NCBI GenBank assembly: GCA_900618425.1
Contig: UZAN01039631.1
Location: forward strand, 1 to 64,000
Length of the DNA: 64,000 nucleotides
Source of the DNA: Echinostoma caproni
Taxonomy: Eukaryota > Platyhelminthes > Trematoda > Plagiorchiida > Echinostomatidae
Reading direction: 5' to 3'
The stretch's first letter is position 1. Every line of letters starts with the position of its first letter. Shown in pieces: positions 25,081-36,020 of this stretch. Made by a program: the position numbers and the translations under genes. Below the pieces are notes generated by a model. The model searched no databases and had not been told where the DNA came from. It saw only the letters and a program-made list of their open reading frames with translations.

Positions 25081-26204
25081 AGCGTCAAACGTTTTCTTAA
25101 GTCTGATCGATTTCGGGAAAATTCTTGCGGTTGACAGTAAAAAAAACTAGCCTGTCATGTGTATTCAAATGAAATAAAATTTTGCAAGCAAAACATGTTA
25201 GATGATTGAGTGATCGGAAGCCTGGATTTGACTCAAGCACGAGCTGAAAAGTTATCCAATGCCCATTCAACTGATTCACTCGTGGTACCTGCGGTGAACA
25301 ATTTTGTTACGGTTTTATTAAGTTCATCTATTACACCCCTCCTCGCATTAGAAGTGCACAAAATCATATTTACTAGTGAAACAAAACGTTGTATAGTGTG
25401 AAGTATCGCAGGTGGTGGATTGGTAAGTGATTTGGTAAGCATGAAAAATATTCAAGTCAATACTAGTTAAGTAATACTTGGTTCGTAAGTGACTGAGCGA
25501 AATCCCCAAAAAGGCACACGACGGATGTCGTGCCTCATGGCGGTTGAGATGCATACTTATCCGGTAGTTCCTTGCCAAGTTACTCCTGTGATGCGTCTCT
25601 CGATGTGAACTTTGTGAATTAGATACGGTTTTGTCTCTTTCCCGTTTTGTACATCATTCCCCTGAAACAATGTGCTTTGCTCAAGACACATTTCCACCGC
25701 AAACGAGCTTGTTCGCTACTCTGCCTGAATCCTAATTTAGTCAAAAGTGCTCGTGCGCTTCATATGTTGTTACCCGAGGAAAGCCAAAGTCTCGAATGTC
25801 TTGTGCAGTCGATCGAAGAGAAACGGGTGGAGCGTAAACGTCAAACACGACAGACATTGATTGACCTAACGAAACACGCTAGTGAGTTTCCGAATAACCT
25901 CGAGAAATATATTCATGACTTTTAATCTACACGATTGGATAAAAAGTGCCTTGAAGTGATTTCACTAGGATCCAAATTTTTTTGTCCCGCTCGGAAAACC
26001 AAAGAACTGGATCTGGAGGTTGAGTTTGAGAATCTATGTTCCAAAATGTCATAATTTTCCGCATTCGTCACCAGATGTGGAATAGCTGAAATCTACATTA
26101 GTCTGCACCTGCTATAATTCATTGGGTATTAAACCAACGAGAAAAGAGTTAGAAACCGCCCAACACCGGGAACGGTTGAAGGAGTTAAGGGAAAACTGAG
26201 ATGT

Positions 26205-27058
26205 TATCCGTTCGAGACCAAACAAAGGTGCCATAATAGTTCTTTTAAGTAGATCAGACTACAACAACAAGATGAACAGCACACTCAGTGACATCAGAAA
26301 ATGTCGGAAAATAGCTGGAGAGAAAAATAAAGTCGAGAAAGTAGAAACGTCACTACCGAAAATGATCCGGTATCTAAAACTGAGGTACGTAATAGACACT
26401 GCCACATTTGATCAATTCCGACCAACTGGAACGATGATCCCTAGAATTTGTGGTTTACCAAAGATACGGAAGGATGGAGTGCCCCTCCGATCGATCCTAG
26501 ACATTTGTAACTTCCCTTACCATGCCTTGGCTGTGGCTGGTTGAGATTCTGGAACCCTTGAGAGCACAACTCACCAAAACACATCAAAGGATTTCTAGGA
26601 CATGGTGGCTAGGATTAAAGACACATAAACGGACTACGCATGATTTCACACGACGCTATTCACTCTTCACAAACATTCTCATTGCTGAACTTATTGAATA
26701 CATATGTGACCACATAGAGAGGAATAAGTGTGAAATTTGAATATCAGTTGGTGATCTCAAACAATTACTGTACTTTGGCATACACAAAATGCAATTTGAA
26801 TTTAACGACGAAGTTCATCGCTAAACAGATGCCGTAGCAATGGGATCTCCTCTGGGTTCACTGTTTGTAGACATCTTTATGGTGAAGCTGGAGAATAATA
26901 TCCTAAAACGACCAATCGATCGTTGCATATTTCACAGGTGCTATGTGGATAACATTTTCTGCTTTGTCAATGTCAGTGTGCATTTATCACGAGGTTTGAA
27001 AGTGTTTACTTCAGTTCATTCAAACATTAATTTTGCTACAGGAAAAAAAAGAGAATGA
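26205..27058 (+). pseudogene. PLE reverse transcriptase remnant
   Basis: The signature GLPKIxKxxxPLR box is present at about 26450, followed in a shifted frame by LEPLRAQLTKTHQRIS, where PLEs have the xLxPLxxxxxxxxxxxS segment. The AMGSPLGSLFVDIFM box, equivalent to motif B of other reverse transcriptases, starts at 26837. The catalytic motif C at 26942-26953 reads YVDN instead of YVDD. Stop codons fall at 26542 and 26738 and at 26822 just before the motif B frame. These changes make the enzyme non-functional. Similarity to telomerase-like PLE polymerases is by motif order, not by search. Confidence 0.85.
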
Positions 27059-27518
27059 GCGGATCGCCTTTCTGGACGTTCTACTAAGCCCTTGACCAGA
27101 CGGAACTATCCAACGCGCTACCCACAAGAAGCTATCAAGGAACAGTCAGTATATCTATTTCAAAAGCTGTGTGCCTTTGGAACAGAAAAAACCTTATTCA
27201 GTGCCTTACTACAAGGACGTGGAGAATATCTACGAACGATACCATCGATACAGAATTGAGGTTTATTTGAGAAGTTTTCCTTCAAAACGGATACCCCGAG
27301 CGATTTATGGATAACATTTTGGGGCGTCACCGGTTGCCCACTAAGACCACTACCGTGGAGAAGAAACCGGTTAATATATCGCTATCTTTCAAGGGCGACA
27401 CAACTGCCGAGATAGTGACATATATATCAGTACAGTTGTAGAAAAAGCACTCCTTGCAGCAAAAATGCTTATTGCGTTCATCTCCAAGCCACTTCTGATC
27501 TTTTAACTCAAAGATGAA

Positions 27519-27860
27519 TTGCCTGTTTCTGACGTCTCTTTCTGTGTGTACTTATTTAATTGTTCATGTGGGACAAGGTATATTGACTGCACGAGCAGAC
27601 GTTCATTTGAACGAGTCCGTGTGCACCATCCTGCCTGGTTGAATAGTGGAGTAATTGAGACTATTAAGTGCTCAATCGTTCCACATCTAGTGGAATTAAA
27701 CCGTGGTTAATGTGGCCGACGCGCTTCGACTCCTCTACTTAGTTCACAATCGTCGAACAAAGAGGATTAAGAGTCGCATTCTGGGTACAGCGAAAGCGAT
27801 CGGAATCCGCCCATATAATATCCCATGTGCTCGCGAAAACAATTCGTAAGAACACTCGGT
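27519..27860 (+). pseudogene. PLE GIY-YIG endonuclease remnant
   Basis: The frame opening at 27519 reads VSFCVYLFNCSCGTRYIDC and then TSRRSFERVRVHHPAWL. This matches the PLE type of GIY-YIG domain, with a Cys-x-Cys-Gly zinc-like motif between the GIY and YIG positions. YIG has become YID, and the position usually occupied by Glu before the His-Pro-x-Trp-Leu stretch is Val. After the stop at 27708 the end of the domain (HNRRTKRIKSRILGTAKAIG) continues in another frame. This nuclease would nick the target for insertion if intact. Confidence 0.8.
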
Positions 27861-27880
27861 CTTCCACGGCCAACACCACA

Positions 27881-28753
27881 CACGACCCAGCCATCCCACC
27901 ACCCATCCTCAATGACTCAAACCAGTGCACATGTGTGAAGACCAACCTGTAAGCAATATCCGGTCATTGAACTGGATTGTTGATTACTTATTTTCCAACT
28001 TGTCATGATTCTCCCCGTTAAACAGTTGGACATAAATTGTGATGCATTAGCCTATAGTAGTCATGTAGCCTGTATTGATGGTGTATTGGGACATTTCCAC
28101 TCATCGGGATTCATTCACTGTTGATTATCACCTAGTATATCGTCCGAATATCGGTTAGGATGTCTGTTGGTCATTAGAAACGTTGAGTATAAGGTTTGAT
28201 TGGTATTCTTCTCCACAACAAAAACGACTGGGGCGTACAATCGCCTTGACAAAGGTTACCCACGGTAACCGAGGCATCGGCTTATTTTCACTCATAATGA
28301 TATCACTGTTTCTCATTTACAACTTGAAAGCAAACAAATCTTTGAATTAGTAACTTTAAATAATGTAAACAATGTGTAAAAAGCAGTAAATTGCACTTGC
28401 ATATGCTTTAATTCAAATACAAAACACATTCTATTGACCCGAAATACACGATATGTGTTGTCGGATATGACTTCAACTAGTTGCTGAAGTGAGGAAATCA
28501 TTATGTGCTGTCGCTCCTGTTCGCGGAAGCACATTGTTTGTCTTATTTGTAAAACCACCTAGGTTTTGTCATTCAACACCCTGAAGATCCCAGTTATTTT
28601 CTAAGGCTTCATTCAAACAAATAGATTGTTCCAACAGTTTATCGCCTGTAGGTTGTACGGACTGTACCCTTGGCATGTTTCCTTTTTAAATTAATCCGGC
28701 ACTACCTAGCGGGCAGTCGAATTCCTCACTTGGCATATATTGTAGAAGTGCTT
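27881..28753. other. Unassigned spacer between PLE and Gypsy element
   Basis: No motif or convincing frame was found. Some of it may be decayed upstream sequence of the Gypsy polyprotein, because a frame related to it begins only at 28757. Confidence 0.45.
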
Positions 28754-28756
28754 TAG

Positions 28757-29212
28757 AAAGCTAATCAGAAACTTTGTCCCAAGGGATTTAAGTTTTACAA
28801 CCCACCCTCATTAGTCTGTTGTAACGTCGGAATCGGTGCTGTCTTGTAACAAGGAGGATGCCCAGTGATCTGCATATTGCGCCTTCTTAATGCTGCTGAA
28901 AAGGGATACTCGCAGACTCAAAAAGAGGCATTGGCCGTATTTTGGGCTGTTCGACGATTGCACAAGTACCTTTTCCGATTGCGGTTCACCATCATTACTG
29001 ATCACCATGCGCTGCAGTTCTTATTCAACCCCAACAAATCCATCGCCAAATCCACTGCTGCTATACTACAGAGGTAGAGCATCGCTCTAGCCGCATACAA
29101 TTATGACATCCAACATCGCCCAGGAAAGACAATCCCACAGGCTGACTTCCTCTCTCGCTACTCACGATTTTCAGAGGCCGAACAGTGTCATTTCATCTGC
29201 CCAGCATCACCA
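28757..29212 (+). pseudogene. Gypsy RNase H domain, two nonsense codons
   Basis: The translation shows FYNPPS and VGIGAVL, equivalent to the first RNase H strand with the catalytic DAS box altered to CCN. It continues with GYSQTQKEALAVFWAVRRLHKYL, which holds the Glu of the active site, and FTIITDHHALQFLF, which holds the next Asp. After the TAG come YNYDIQHRPGK and ADFLSRY, the conserved end of the domain. Both stops look like point changes, since reading continues unbroken on either side. It lies in the same frame as the integrase that follows. Confidence 0.85.
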
Positions 29213-30502
29213 GTGTCTAGGGAATCCTTACGCAAATCTACCAAACAGTACTACTCCGCCATACTTTCATCGATCAAGAAAGGGTGGTCACCAGAGGTAA
29301 AGAGAAAGTATCCCCAATTCTTCGCTCACCGAGAGGAATTGTCAGTACAATTGGATGGTGTACTGTGTCGCGACGACCGTTTGGTGATCCCACCGCCACT
29401 AAGGAAGACAGTACTAGACGAACTACATAAAGGACATATGGGAGTGGAGAAAATGAAGTCTTTGGCTCGACAGATGTGTTGGTGGCCGGAGTTGGACGCG
29501 GACATCTACGCAACAGCCAAAAACTGTGAGTCATGTCTACACAAGCTACGAACAAGACCGAAAAACTGGACACCATGGCCGGAAAGTTACATACCGTGGC
29601 AGAGGGTTCACTTGGATTTCTGTGGTCCGTTTCTGAACCGGTATTACGCCCTTGTTCTGATCGATTCATACTCTAAATGGCCAGAAGTATTCTTCACAAC
29701 GACGCCCACCACATCATTTGTGATACAAGTACTGCGAAAGTGCTTTAGCCGCGAAGGAATTCCACAAGTGCTTGTGACGGACAATGGATCCCAGTTCTGT
29801 GCAACCGAAATGAAGCTCTGGATGGACAGCATTGGTTGTCGGCATCTTCGAACTGCACCACGTCACCCCTGCTCGAACGGAGCGGCAGAGAATCTAGTCA
29901 AAACGGTGAAGAGTGCGATTGCGTCTGCCAATCCTAAAACGCTACCCGAACTGGAAACGTTGGTGGATAACTTCCTACTCCAATACCGAAACGCAACACA
30001 TACAACCACCAAGGAGAGCCCGGCAATGCTCTTTAAATCCAGACGCTTGCGATCCTCCCTACAATGCCTCGATTCAAGTGATGTCATATACTTCCGCGGT
30101 AATGATTTGCGACCCGCGTCTGGTATAGTCACACGACAACTGGGTCAAGCCATGGTGGAAATTACCGACTTGAGTGATGCTACTGTACACAAACGGCACG
30201 TGGACCAAATCCAATTCAAGTCATCCACGGAGCAGCAGCATCAAGAAACAAGCGAGGAAGACAATCAGGTGCAAACCTCGGCAGAACACCAGACGGAGCC
30301 GCAGCAATCAGATCCGCAAACACAACCAACAGAAACGCAAGGGCATCATCAGGAACATGCGGAGCCAACGACCACATTACGCAGGTCCAGTCGTCAGGCG
30401 AGCCAGATTGACGAGGCTCTCTTGAGGGAAGAAAGTTGTGGTGATCGTGCAACGAATACTCACGCACCGCGGTACAGCTTCCGGCTAACCAATCAAGAAT
30501 AG
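29213..30502 (+). CDS. Gypsy integrase with C-terminal tail (429 codons, open)
   Basis: This is the longest open frame in the window. Residues 60-110 form the zinc-binding head: HKGH, then CESC, the H-x2-H...C-x2-C pattern. The DDE core has Asp at residue 135 (VHLDFCGPF), Asp at 190 (VTDNGSQF) and Glu at 226 (NGAAEN). There are 35 residues between the last two, as in active retroviral-type integrases. The tail after residue 330 is rich in Gln, Glu and Thr and ends with RRSSRQ and YSFRLTNQE. The usual start is internal to the polyprotein, so the GTG at 29213 is only the left edge of the open stretch; the true frame continues upstream. The enzyme would join element DNA to the host chromosome. 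All catalytic residues are kept. Confidence 0.92.
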   Translation: MSRESLRKSTKQYYSAILSSIKKGWSPEVKRKYPQFFAHREELSVQLDGVLCRDDRLVIPPPLRKTVLDELHKGHMGVEKMKSLARQMCWWPELDADIYATAKNCESCLHKLRTRPKNWTPWPESYIPWQRVHLDFCGPFLNRYYALVLIDSYSKWPEVFFTTTPTTSFVIQVLRKCFSREGIPQVLVTDNGSQFCATEMKLWMDSIGCRHLRTAPRHPCSNGAAENLVKTVKSAIASANPKTLPELETLVDNFLLQYRNATHTTTKESPAMLFKSRRLRSSLQCLDSSDVIYFRGNDLRPASGIVTRQLGQAMVEITDLSDATVHKRHVDQIQFKSSTEQQHQETSEEDNQVQTSAEHQTEPQQSDPQTQPTETQGHHQEHAEPTTTLRRSSRQASQIDEALLREESCGDRATNTHAPRYSFRLTNQE

Positions 30503-30581
30503 AATAACCGACCAATCCTGTGGTCCCGATTGGCATCAACCAGATTGGCCGAATACATGAAGGTATAATAATAAACCACAC

Positions 30582-30775
30582 TGTCGCCGATTGGACGTCC
30601 AGGAACCGACCAATAACTGTTGGTCGCATGTGATATATATTTGCGTGCTTTTCTCAATAGAATTATCTGTATCCACAGCTCGTCTTGGTTTTACCTTGCG
30701 TTGCGTAATTCAGTGGGTTTTCAGTCCGAGTTCAAGTTCGCGCTGTTCAATTCCGGTTCCTATTCGATTATTACA
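30582..30775 (+). repeat. Probable 3' LTR of the Gypsy element
   Basis: The sequence begins TGTCGCC about 80 bases after the integrase stop and ends TTACA, giving TG...CA borders over 194 bases. It carries repeated CCGATTGG and CCAATAA-type boxes and a TATATATT at about 30633-30640, a plausible promoter. No second copy is present in the window to confirm the borders; the start may lie further left, near 30519, at another TGTGG. Confidence 0.4.
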
Positions 30776-31216
30776 GATATCTCTATCGAATCAACTGCGA
30801 TTAAAATCACATAAGGAGAACTGACAGAAAATACAAATTATACGATAATTACTTATGTTTTGATTAATTCTGGGTTCATTCGTAGAAAGCCTTTCAAATT
30901 TAAAATTTTTGAGTGTATACTCCAAATTCCGTTATCCTGTCACTGAAATCAAATCATTTTTACCATAATATAAGTTAGATCAGTTGAGGCTCAAATTCCA
31001 CATTTCCAAGCACTTAATGCGAACCAACCTCGAACCATCTCGATAGCCAAATAGAGCTAGTCCACTGCAGGAATTTGCACCAAAATCAGTGTCAGAGCCA
31101 ACCGGAAAATGTAAAACTGTTCGATCATTGAGTTAGTATAAGAACATTTTCACAAAGGTTTCGAAAATGTAGTGGACAAATATTGACACAGAACACCTCT
31201 AACCTGTTTATTTTCC
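30776..31216. other. Unassigned spacer
   Basis: I see nothing to assign here. Confidence 0.5.
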
Positions 31217-31430
31217 ACGGTAGAGTACAGGTATTGTCCAAATTCGTGTAGAATTCTGATTTTCAACACACTTGTTCCTATCAATGTTTGTTTTTTCGAC
31301 ATCATTCACGGCACGGAATATGATATTGCCCACATCAGACGCAACATATCTGATATATAACCCACTTATGTCTTTGCTTCTATTAGACACATGGCGTTGA
31401 AATGTACGAGTTCTCAATTTTAGCAGTGGC
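31217..31430 (-). other. Duplicated exon-like segment A, copy 1 (open frame)
   Basis: On the minus strand this segment is open (31441 to 31208) and aligns over its length with 35823-36020 on the same strand. Shared protein features include LLKL near the start, VGNI(I/T)F in the middle, VN(D/E)..KT, an (D/E)RNKC block and a closing IPVL. This copy keeps the frame; the other is broken. The segment may be the end of one domain and the start of another in a repeated extracellular protein, and GLYIRY resembles a last CUB strand. The duplication is seen directly; the domain reading is inference. A short non-coding repeat cannot be excluded. Confidence 0.4.
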
Positions 31431-33507
31431 CGCTGGTGCATCAGTTGTAGAAAAAGGCACAGTAGAAAACGTAACTCAGATTTATTTATTAAAATGACTC
31501 GTAGATATTATACAGGCATTGTACTTTCATCTCGTCGATTTTCCATTTAGTCTTCTTCATTTGTGAGCACTGGAGGCAGGGACCAATGCACTTTCCCCCT
31601 AGCTATCAATATACAAGTATGATATTGGAGAGTTAAATCTATCTCCAAGATTAGAGTGATGTCGCACGAGTTTGATCAATATCTGTATAATCTGGTCATC
31701 TACTCCAAAATGTCAATAAATGTTATATGTTTACTGCAGACCAATGTTCAAAAACCATCATGTGAATATTATCTCAAATTATGCTCAGATCATTCGGTAT
31801 GTCGGAACTAAATTTATCGGCGCTGACATTCTAGTGTACTCTCTTAATGGAGAAACCCAAAAAGGTTCCCAACTAGTTAGAATCTACAACTTGAATTTCA
31901 CGAAAACTTTACACTACATTTTTTTGATTTGTGCAATACAGCGTTGGAATATAGAATAATCCCATCGCATGATCTAGTATCGCCATGAACATAAAAATCA
32001 AACATCCATTTATGTTTACTGCAGATTGCCATTGAGTTACCGTCCAAGTTTGCCAAAACACCCTATTCAACTTTGTTAGATGTACCTCATCACGACCAGT
32101 CGCTTATCGTTGCGTTATGCATTAAATGCGACTTCTCGCCAGTACAAATTAATTAGTATTCCACCTGTCATATCTGGGTATCCCTCGTCTGATCTTGACA
32201 GTTTTCGCCAACTCCACAACTGCCCGTAGGTGGCCCGAGCAGCGATGATATGGTCATGGAGACATCCTAACTAATGCCGCAAAAGCTAAACATAATATTG
32301 GTAAAATTTGAAATGCTACTGCGAAAACAAGGCATGGTGGTCTAACTGTTTAAAAGGATGCTGAAAATGTCTTGATTTCTTACTAGAACAACTTGATTGA
32401 CCAGCTGTTTATTTACTAGGTGTGATCAATGTGCCAAGCAAAATAATTAATGCATCGTTGTGATTTACGGCCTCGTTTTGTCTCGGTTCAAAGTGATATA
32501 GATTAAAACATCGGAAAAAAACAATCAACACTTTTATTCAATGAATTGCTTTCACCCTGATATTATTCGTTATCCTTAAATGATAACGCAGAAGGCAAGA
32601 ACCCATCAAGCCAACCAACCCATATTTTTGAATGCGCAATTTAGAGGTCGCTTCCTAAAGCTTATCATAATACTTTCTCTACTTCTTTGGGACTCCTTGG
32701 GCTAGTTGACAAGCCGACTCTTCCTTCTTAAAAGCTGAATATACAATATTATATTGCTTAGATAAAATGAAACACGTACGGAGTAGAAAAATGTCGTGTA
32801 GTTTTGGATATACTGGTGACAGCCGATAGTGAAGAAAACGGTGTATATAGGAAATATATTTGTTTTGGTAGTGGAATGGCAAAGTATTGCACACGTAAAT
32901 GTAGGAGAATGCCATAACAAAGGACCTTCTTATTCACAAATTTGCATGCGTTTAAGCGTGCGTAAGCATAAGAGGTAGGCAAATGAATTGCCAAAACCAA
33001 ATGCAGACATTAGATGAATACGAGTGGACAACAAATCAATCAGAGGGGAAAGCTCAATAGTGAAGTCTGGTTGGCTAAAGCAAATCTCTTTTGGCCTGAA
33101 CCAAGTCAGCATGACGTGCGTGCGTGTGTATGCGTGTGTGGTGGTAGTCACTACTGGGAATTCGGTCGATAACGCCGTAGGCAGTGCAGTCAACGATTCG
33201 ATCAATAGTAGAGACACAACAGATGTGAAGGAATAGATGGGCACAGAATAACCCGGAATATGATGATTTATGTTTTCAAGGCTGGGGTGTTGACACAAAG
33301 TTTCAGTCAAATAATGAATATCCATCGCTTTTGTATTGTGTCTTATTTTCATATGATAAATGTATTATTGACTTAGTTCGTTATGCATGGTGTCAACCAA
33401 TTAGATGTTATGTTAATCCACGAAATAGTCTTGTGATTCGTCCAGCAAGAAGCGTCAGACACTTGTTTCGTTTCAGTTGCAGCCCGTTGTTAGTGCATAT
33501 GTCCTTT
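31431..33507. other. Unassigned DNA with one long minus-strand frame
   Basis: The minus-strand stretch 32930-33352 is open for 140 codons, partly because of a GT-rich run at about 33110-33146 that reads as TTTTHAYTRTH. No family was recognised. The rest has nothing assignable. Confidence 0.4.
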
Positions 33508-33570
33508 TCGGAAATCGAACGGAGAACCTTTGTCCTGGGAGCTTAAACATTCATAAATGAGCTAAATGCA
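33508..33570 (-). repeat. tRNA-like SINE remnant
   Basis: On the minus strand the order is TTTAGCTCATTTATGAATG, then TTTAAGCTCCCAGGACAAAG, then GTTCTCCGTTCGATTTCCG. The first resembles an A box and the last contains the GTTCGATTTCC B box. Spacing is tRNA-like. The A box and D arm are decayed. It lies about 140 bases left of a large inverted repeat. Confidence 0.4.
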
Positions 33571-33712
33571 GTGGACAGCGAACACACTGACAACACGAGC
33601 ACATTATTCAACTGAGCTGTTTTCTTGAAAAGGTTGTGTTTAGATAGGGGGGAACGGAGTATATCTAACATTGTCCTCTGGCACTGGGAGAAATAAAGAG
33701 TTTTCTGACTGN

Positions 33713-33990
33713 CAGAGAAGTCAGAAACATGGGTTTGCACAATGTATCGATGGTCATTTCGCTGCATCTGTACACGTGCATACTGCAGTCCAAGTGATTT
33801 TTATAGTCAGTGAGATGACAGATTTGAGAGAAAAACACAAGATCGCTAATCACAGCGGACAACGTAACGCAAATCTCAAATCTGTTATCTTACTGACTAT
33901 AAAAATCACTTGGACTGCAATATGCACGTGTACAGAGGCAACGAAATGACCATGGATACATTGTGCAAACCCACGTTTCTGACTTCTGTG
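33713..33990. repeat. Large inverted repeat (117-bp arms, 44-bp loop)
   Basis: The left arm (33713-33829) and right arm (33874-33990) are inverted copies with only scattered mismatches, including a perfect run of 27 bases around CCAAGTGATTTTTATAG. The loop is 33830-33873. No transposase or long ORF is associated. An ambiguous base lies at 33712, exactly at the left edge. It may be a foldback or MITE-type element, a source of hairpin RNA, or an assembly artefact caused by an inverted read. Confidence 0.85.
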
Positions 33991-34926
33991 TTCAGAGTAT
34001 TATTAGACCAACTCTGTTTTTCTCAGTTTGAATCTACGGAATGCACAATATCAGAGTTTATTTGAATATTACGGTGCTTCATCGACCGTGTACGACGATG
34101 CTTGTTCCCTGGCCCGCTAGTTTTTGCATATAACAATGCTAATTGTTTGGACATCCAGATAGAGAAAATAAATTGAGAGATAAAAGGTATATCATTTCAC
34201 ATATACACAACGCGATAGGTCTAATCAAATACCTTACATTTAAGACAACTCCAGCAGGACAATCCAAAAACAAAAGATGAAGAATAGCAATCTTTCACGT
34301 CTGTCGTAAGCAAGCAATTTAAACGGAACACGCCTAACCAGGAAGGTAATAATGTGAGAATAAATTCACCACCAGTGCACACCTGCATATTTCACACGAA
34401 CACTACTGCTTGAAATGCACAACAGTCCTATGGACAGATTCCGCCACGTCGTAGACACCAGACTTTGAAACTGAACAACAACAAGTGTTTTACGAGAACG
34501 GCGTTCGCTACAACAATTGCCGAATATTTGAATTGTTTTCCAAGGAGCTCGGGTTCACATAAGGGAGGAAACCTTCCACCTTCTAGGTTAGTGCTGCAAT
34601 CCCATGTGTTCAGTTGCGGCATCAGCAAAAGCTGTATTTCCCTCTGACACCCCCTCCCTAATTTACGGGGTCATAATGTAGATCTGGAGCAAGAGACAAT
34701 GCGAAGTGCAAGTGCTAGACCAGCCTGACCCAATAACGAGCCATGAATAGGTCCAAATGTGCACCTGAAATCTGAGGACAAAATTGTTCCAATGTGATCA
34801 ATTATATCGTTTTACTGTACAAGGTTTTCGTCGAACAAAAAAACATTTCGTGTAAGCAAATAAAGTTTTCCGGAAACGATTGATTTTCCCGGAAGTACAA
34901 CAGCCTCATGTCAGCAGTTTCATCAC
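33991..34926. other. Unassigned DNA
   Basis: I see no gene or repeat that can be named. Confidence 0.5.
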
Positions 34927-34963
34927 CTAATCCCAAATTACCATAAACTGATTATACACATTC

Positions 34964-35160
34964 CTAAATCGATATTCGATACACCCGAAGATCTGTGTTC
35001 CAGAATTTATGGAGTTTGCCTTCTCTAAAACTGGGTTCAATGAACAAAACCATTTTGTGTCTGTCATACACAGTGAACGGTGGTCCACTGAAACGTCCAC
35101 ATACAACATTGAACATGTGACACTGCAACGGGGATAGAGAATGTTCTTCCAGCATGCTAT
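34964..35160 (-). other. Candidate exon, possible CUB-like C-terminal half
   Basis: The minus-strand frame reads LQCHMFNVVCGRFSGPPFTV, then DRHKMVLFIEPSF. A CG....PP......(K/N).(V/L)..F pattern is typical of the second half of CUB domains. A possible acceptor (CACCTGTGATAG) lies just upstream at about 35162. The neighbouring duplicated segment at 35823-36020 is on the same strand. The match is by eye and loose, and no donor site is obvious. Confidence 0.22.
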
Positions 35161-35822
35161 CACAGGTGCGACCACGGTACAGACCAAATAACGTAGTTGA
35201 AAAACAGAAGCATTTATTTCGTTAATCGATATTGCAACGACTGGTTAACGAGAAATAAATCAAACGGATTCAAGTGTGAAATTTCTAGTTGCCTGTATTA
35301 AATGAACTGTCGAGTAAAATTGGCATGTGACGTTTAAAAATTCACATTCTGTGACTGATTCATGCATATATGTGATTGTAAACTCTATATTGTGGGTTCT
35401 GTTTATTATGATAACAAAATATGCAAAAGAAGTAACTAATGGGAGTCTTTGCGTTCCACTCTGTCCCACTTAATGCAATCAGTAAGTATTCACATTGCCA
35501 CTAAAGCTATTTAGAATGTGTCGTAGCAAACTTAGACACATCTTATTTCATTTGTGTATTTAAGAGGTTCGAGTCTTTACCGATTTCTACAATCGGTTTC
35601 TAAATCAAACTTGTTCAAGTTTTAATATACTGGACGATAGGACGAGGTTAACAGATAAATTCCATGTAGCTTTTCAACGCATTTTGTCGATAAAAATGTA
35701 CCGTATAAGGCATCTGTCTTTGGCGTTCATTATTTTATACGACCTTTTCCTGATTAAAGGGACTGCAAGGGAATATAACTTCATTACTTCTATCTAGTTT
35801 ACAGAGGGTGTTCCACGTCCAA

Positions 35823-36020
35823 TTTACAGCACAGGTATTGAACAAACTCGTGCAACATCCTAATTTTCATTACATTTGTTCCTCTCAACGCTTCGTTTTC
35901 CCAGCCTCATTCACGGGATTGAAAGTGATATTACCCACCATCAGAGGTGCCTCGAGTGCAGCAATTGCATCATCCCCATTTATTCGAACACAATACACAT
36001 TACAGAAGTTTGAGTAAAGT
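35823..36020 (-). pseudogene. Duplicated exon-like segment A, copy 2 (broken)
   Basis: This segment aligns with 31217-31430 but has one extra base within the AAACGAAGCGTTGAG stretch. That shifts the frame after VNEAGKTK. In the shifted frame a TAG follows RNKCNEN, where copy 1 has Gln. The protein blocks VGNITF, ERNKCNEN and SIPVL correspond to VGNIIF, DRNKCVEN and TIPVL in copy 1. The shared blocks on one strand, 4.6 kb apart, indicate a duplicated exon or repeat of which this copy has decayed. Confidence 0.42.

Larger units (their letters stand above)
25640..27880 (+). mobile_element. Penelope-like element (PLE), degenerate
   Basis: The PLE architecture is visible across several frames. 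The N-terminal part (25647-26100) has LEVISLGSKFFCP and an ELDLEVEFENLC block. The reverse transcriptase starts with RPNKGAIIVLLSRSDYNNKM at about 26210, continues with PRICGLPKIRKDGVPLRSIL, then VAMGSPLGSLFVDIFM at 26834-26881 and YVDNIFC at 26942. A linker (about 27230-27400) leads to a GIY-YIG endonuclease (VYLFNCSCGTRYIDCTSRR at about 27547). The C-terminal block, SRILGTAKAIGIRPYNIPC, ends near 27830. The second Asp of the YxDD box is Asn and the YIG box is YID, so the copy would be inactive even without its stops. PLEs are common in trematodes. Confidence 0.88.
28757..30775 (+). mobile_element. Ty3/Gypsy LTR retrotransposon, 5'-truncated
   Basis: The element keeps the end of the reverse transcriptase/RNase H, the whole integrase and a probable 3' LTR. 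One reading frame runs from 28757 to 30502 with two in-frame stops: TAA at 28847 and TAG at 29074-29076. The second is in the QRWSIAL position of related elements, where Trp is normal, so a single G-to-A change explains it. No gag, protease or main reverse transcriptase part was found upstream, and no 5' LTR is visible. The integrase style (PWQRVHLDFCGPF, SYSKWPEV) recalls the Mag group of Gypsy elements. It is the least decayed element in the window. Confidence 0.9.

Noticed and set aside
25440..25640. Hammerhead ribozyme upstream of the Penelope element
   Set aside because: Penelope elements can carry such ribozymes, but here only CTGA...GCGAAA-like fragments occur and the core CTGATGA with paired stems is missing.
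32930..33352. 140-codon minus-strand open frame
   Set aside because: Part of its length comes from a GT-rich simple sequence; no domain or splice evidence.
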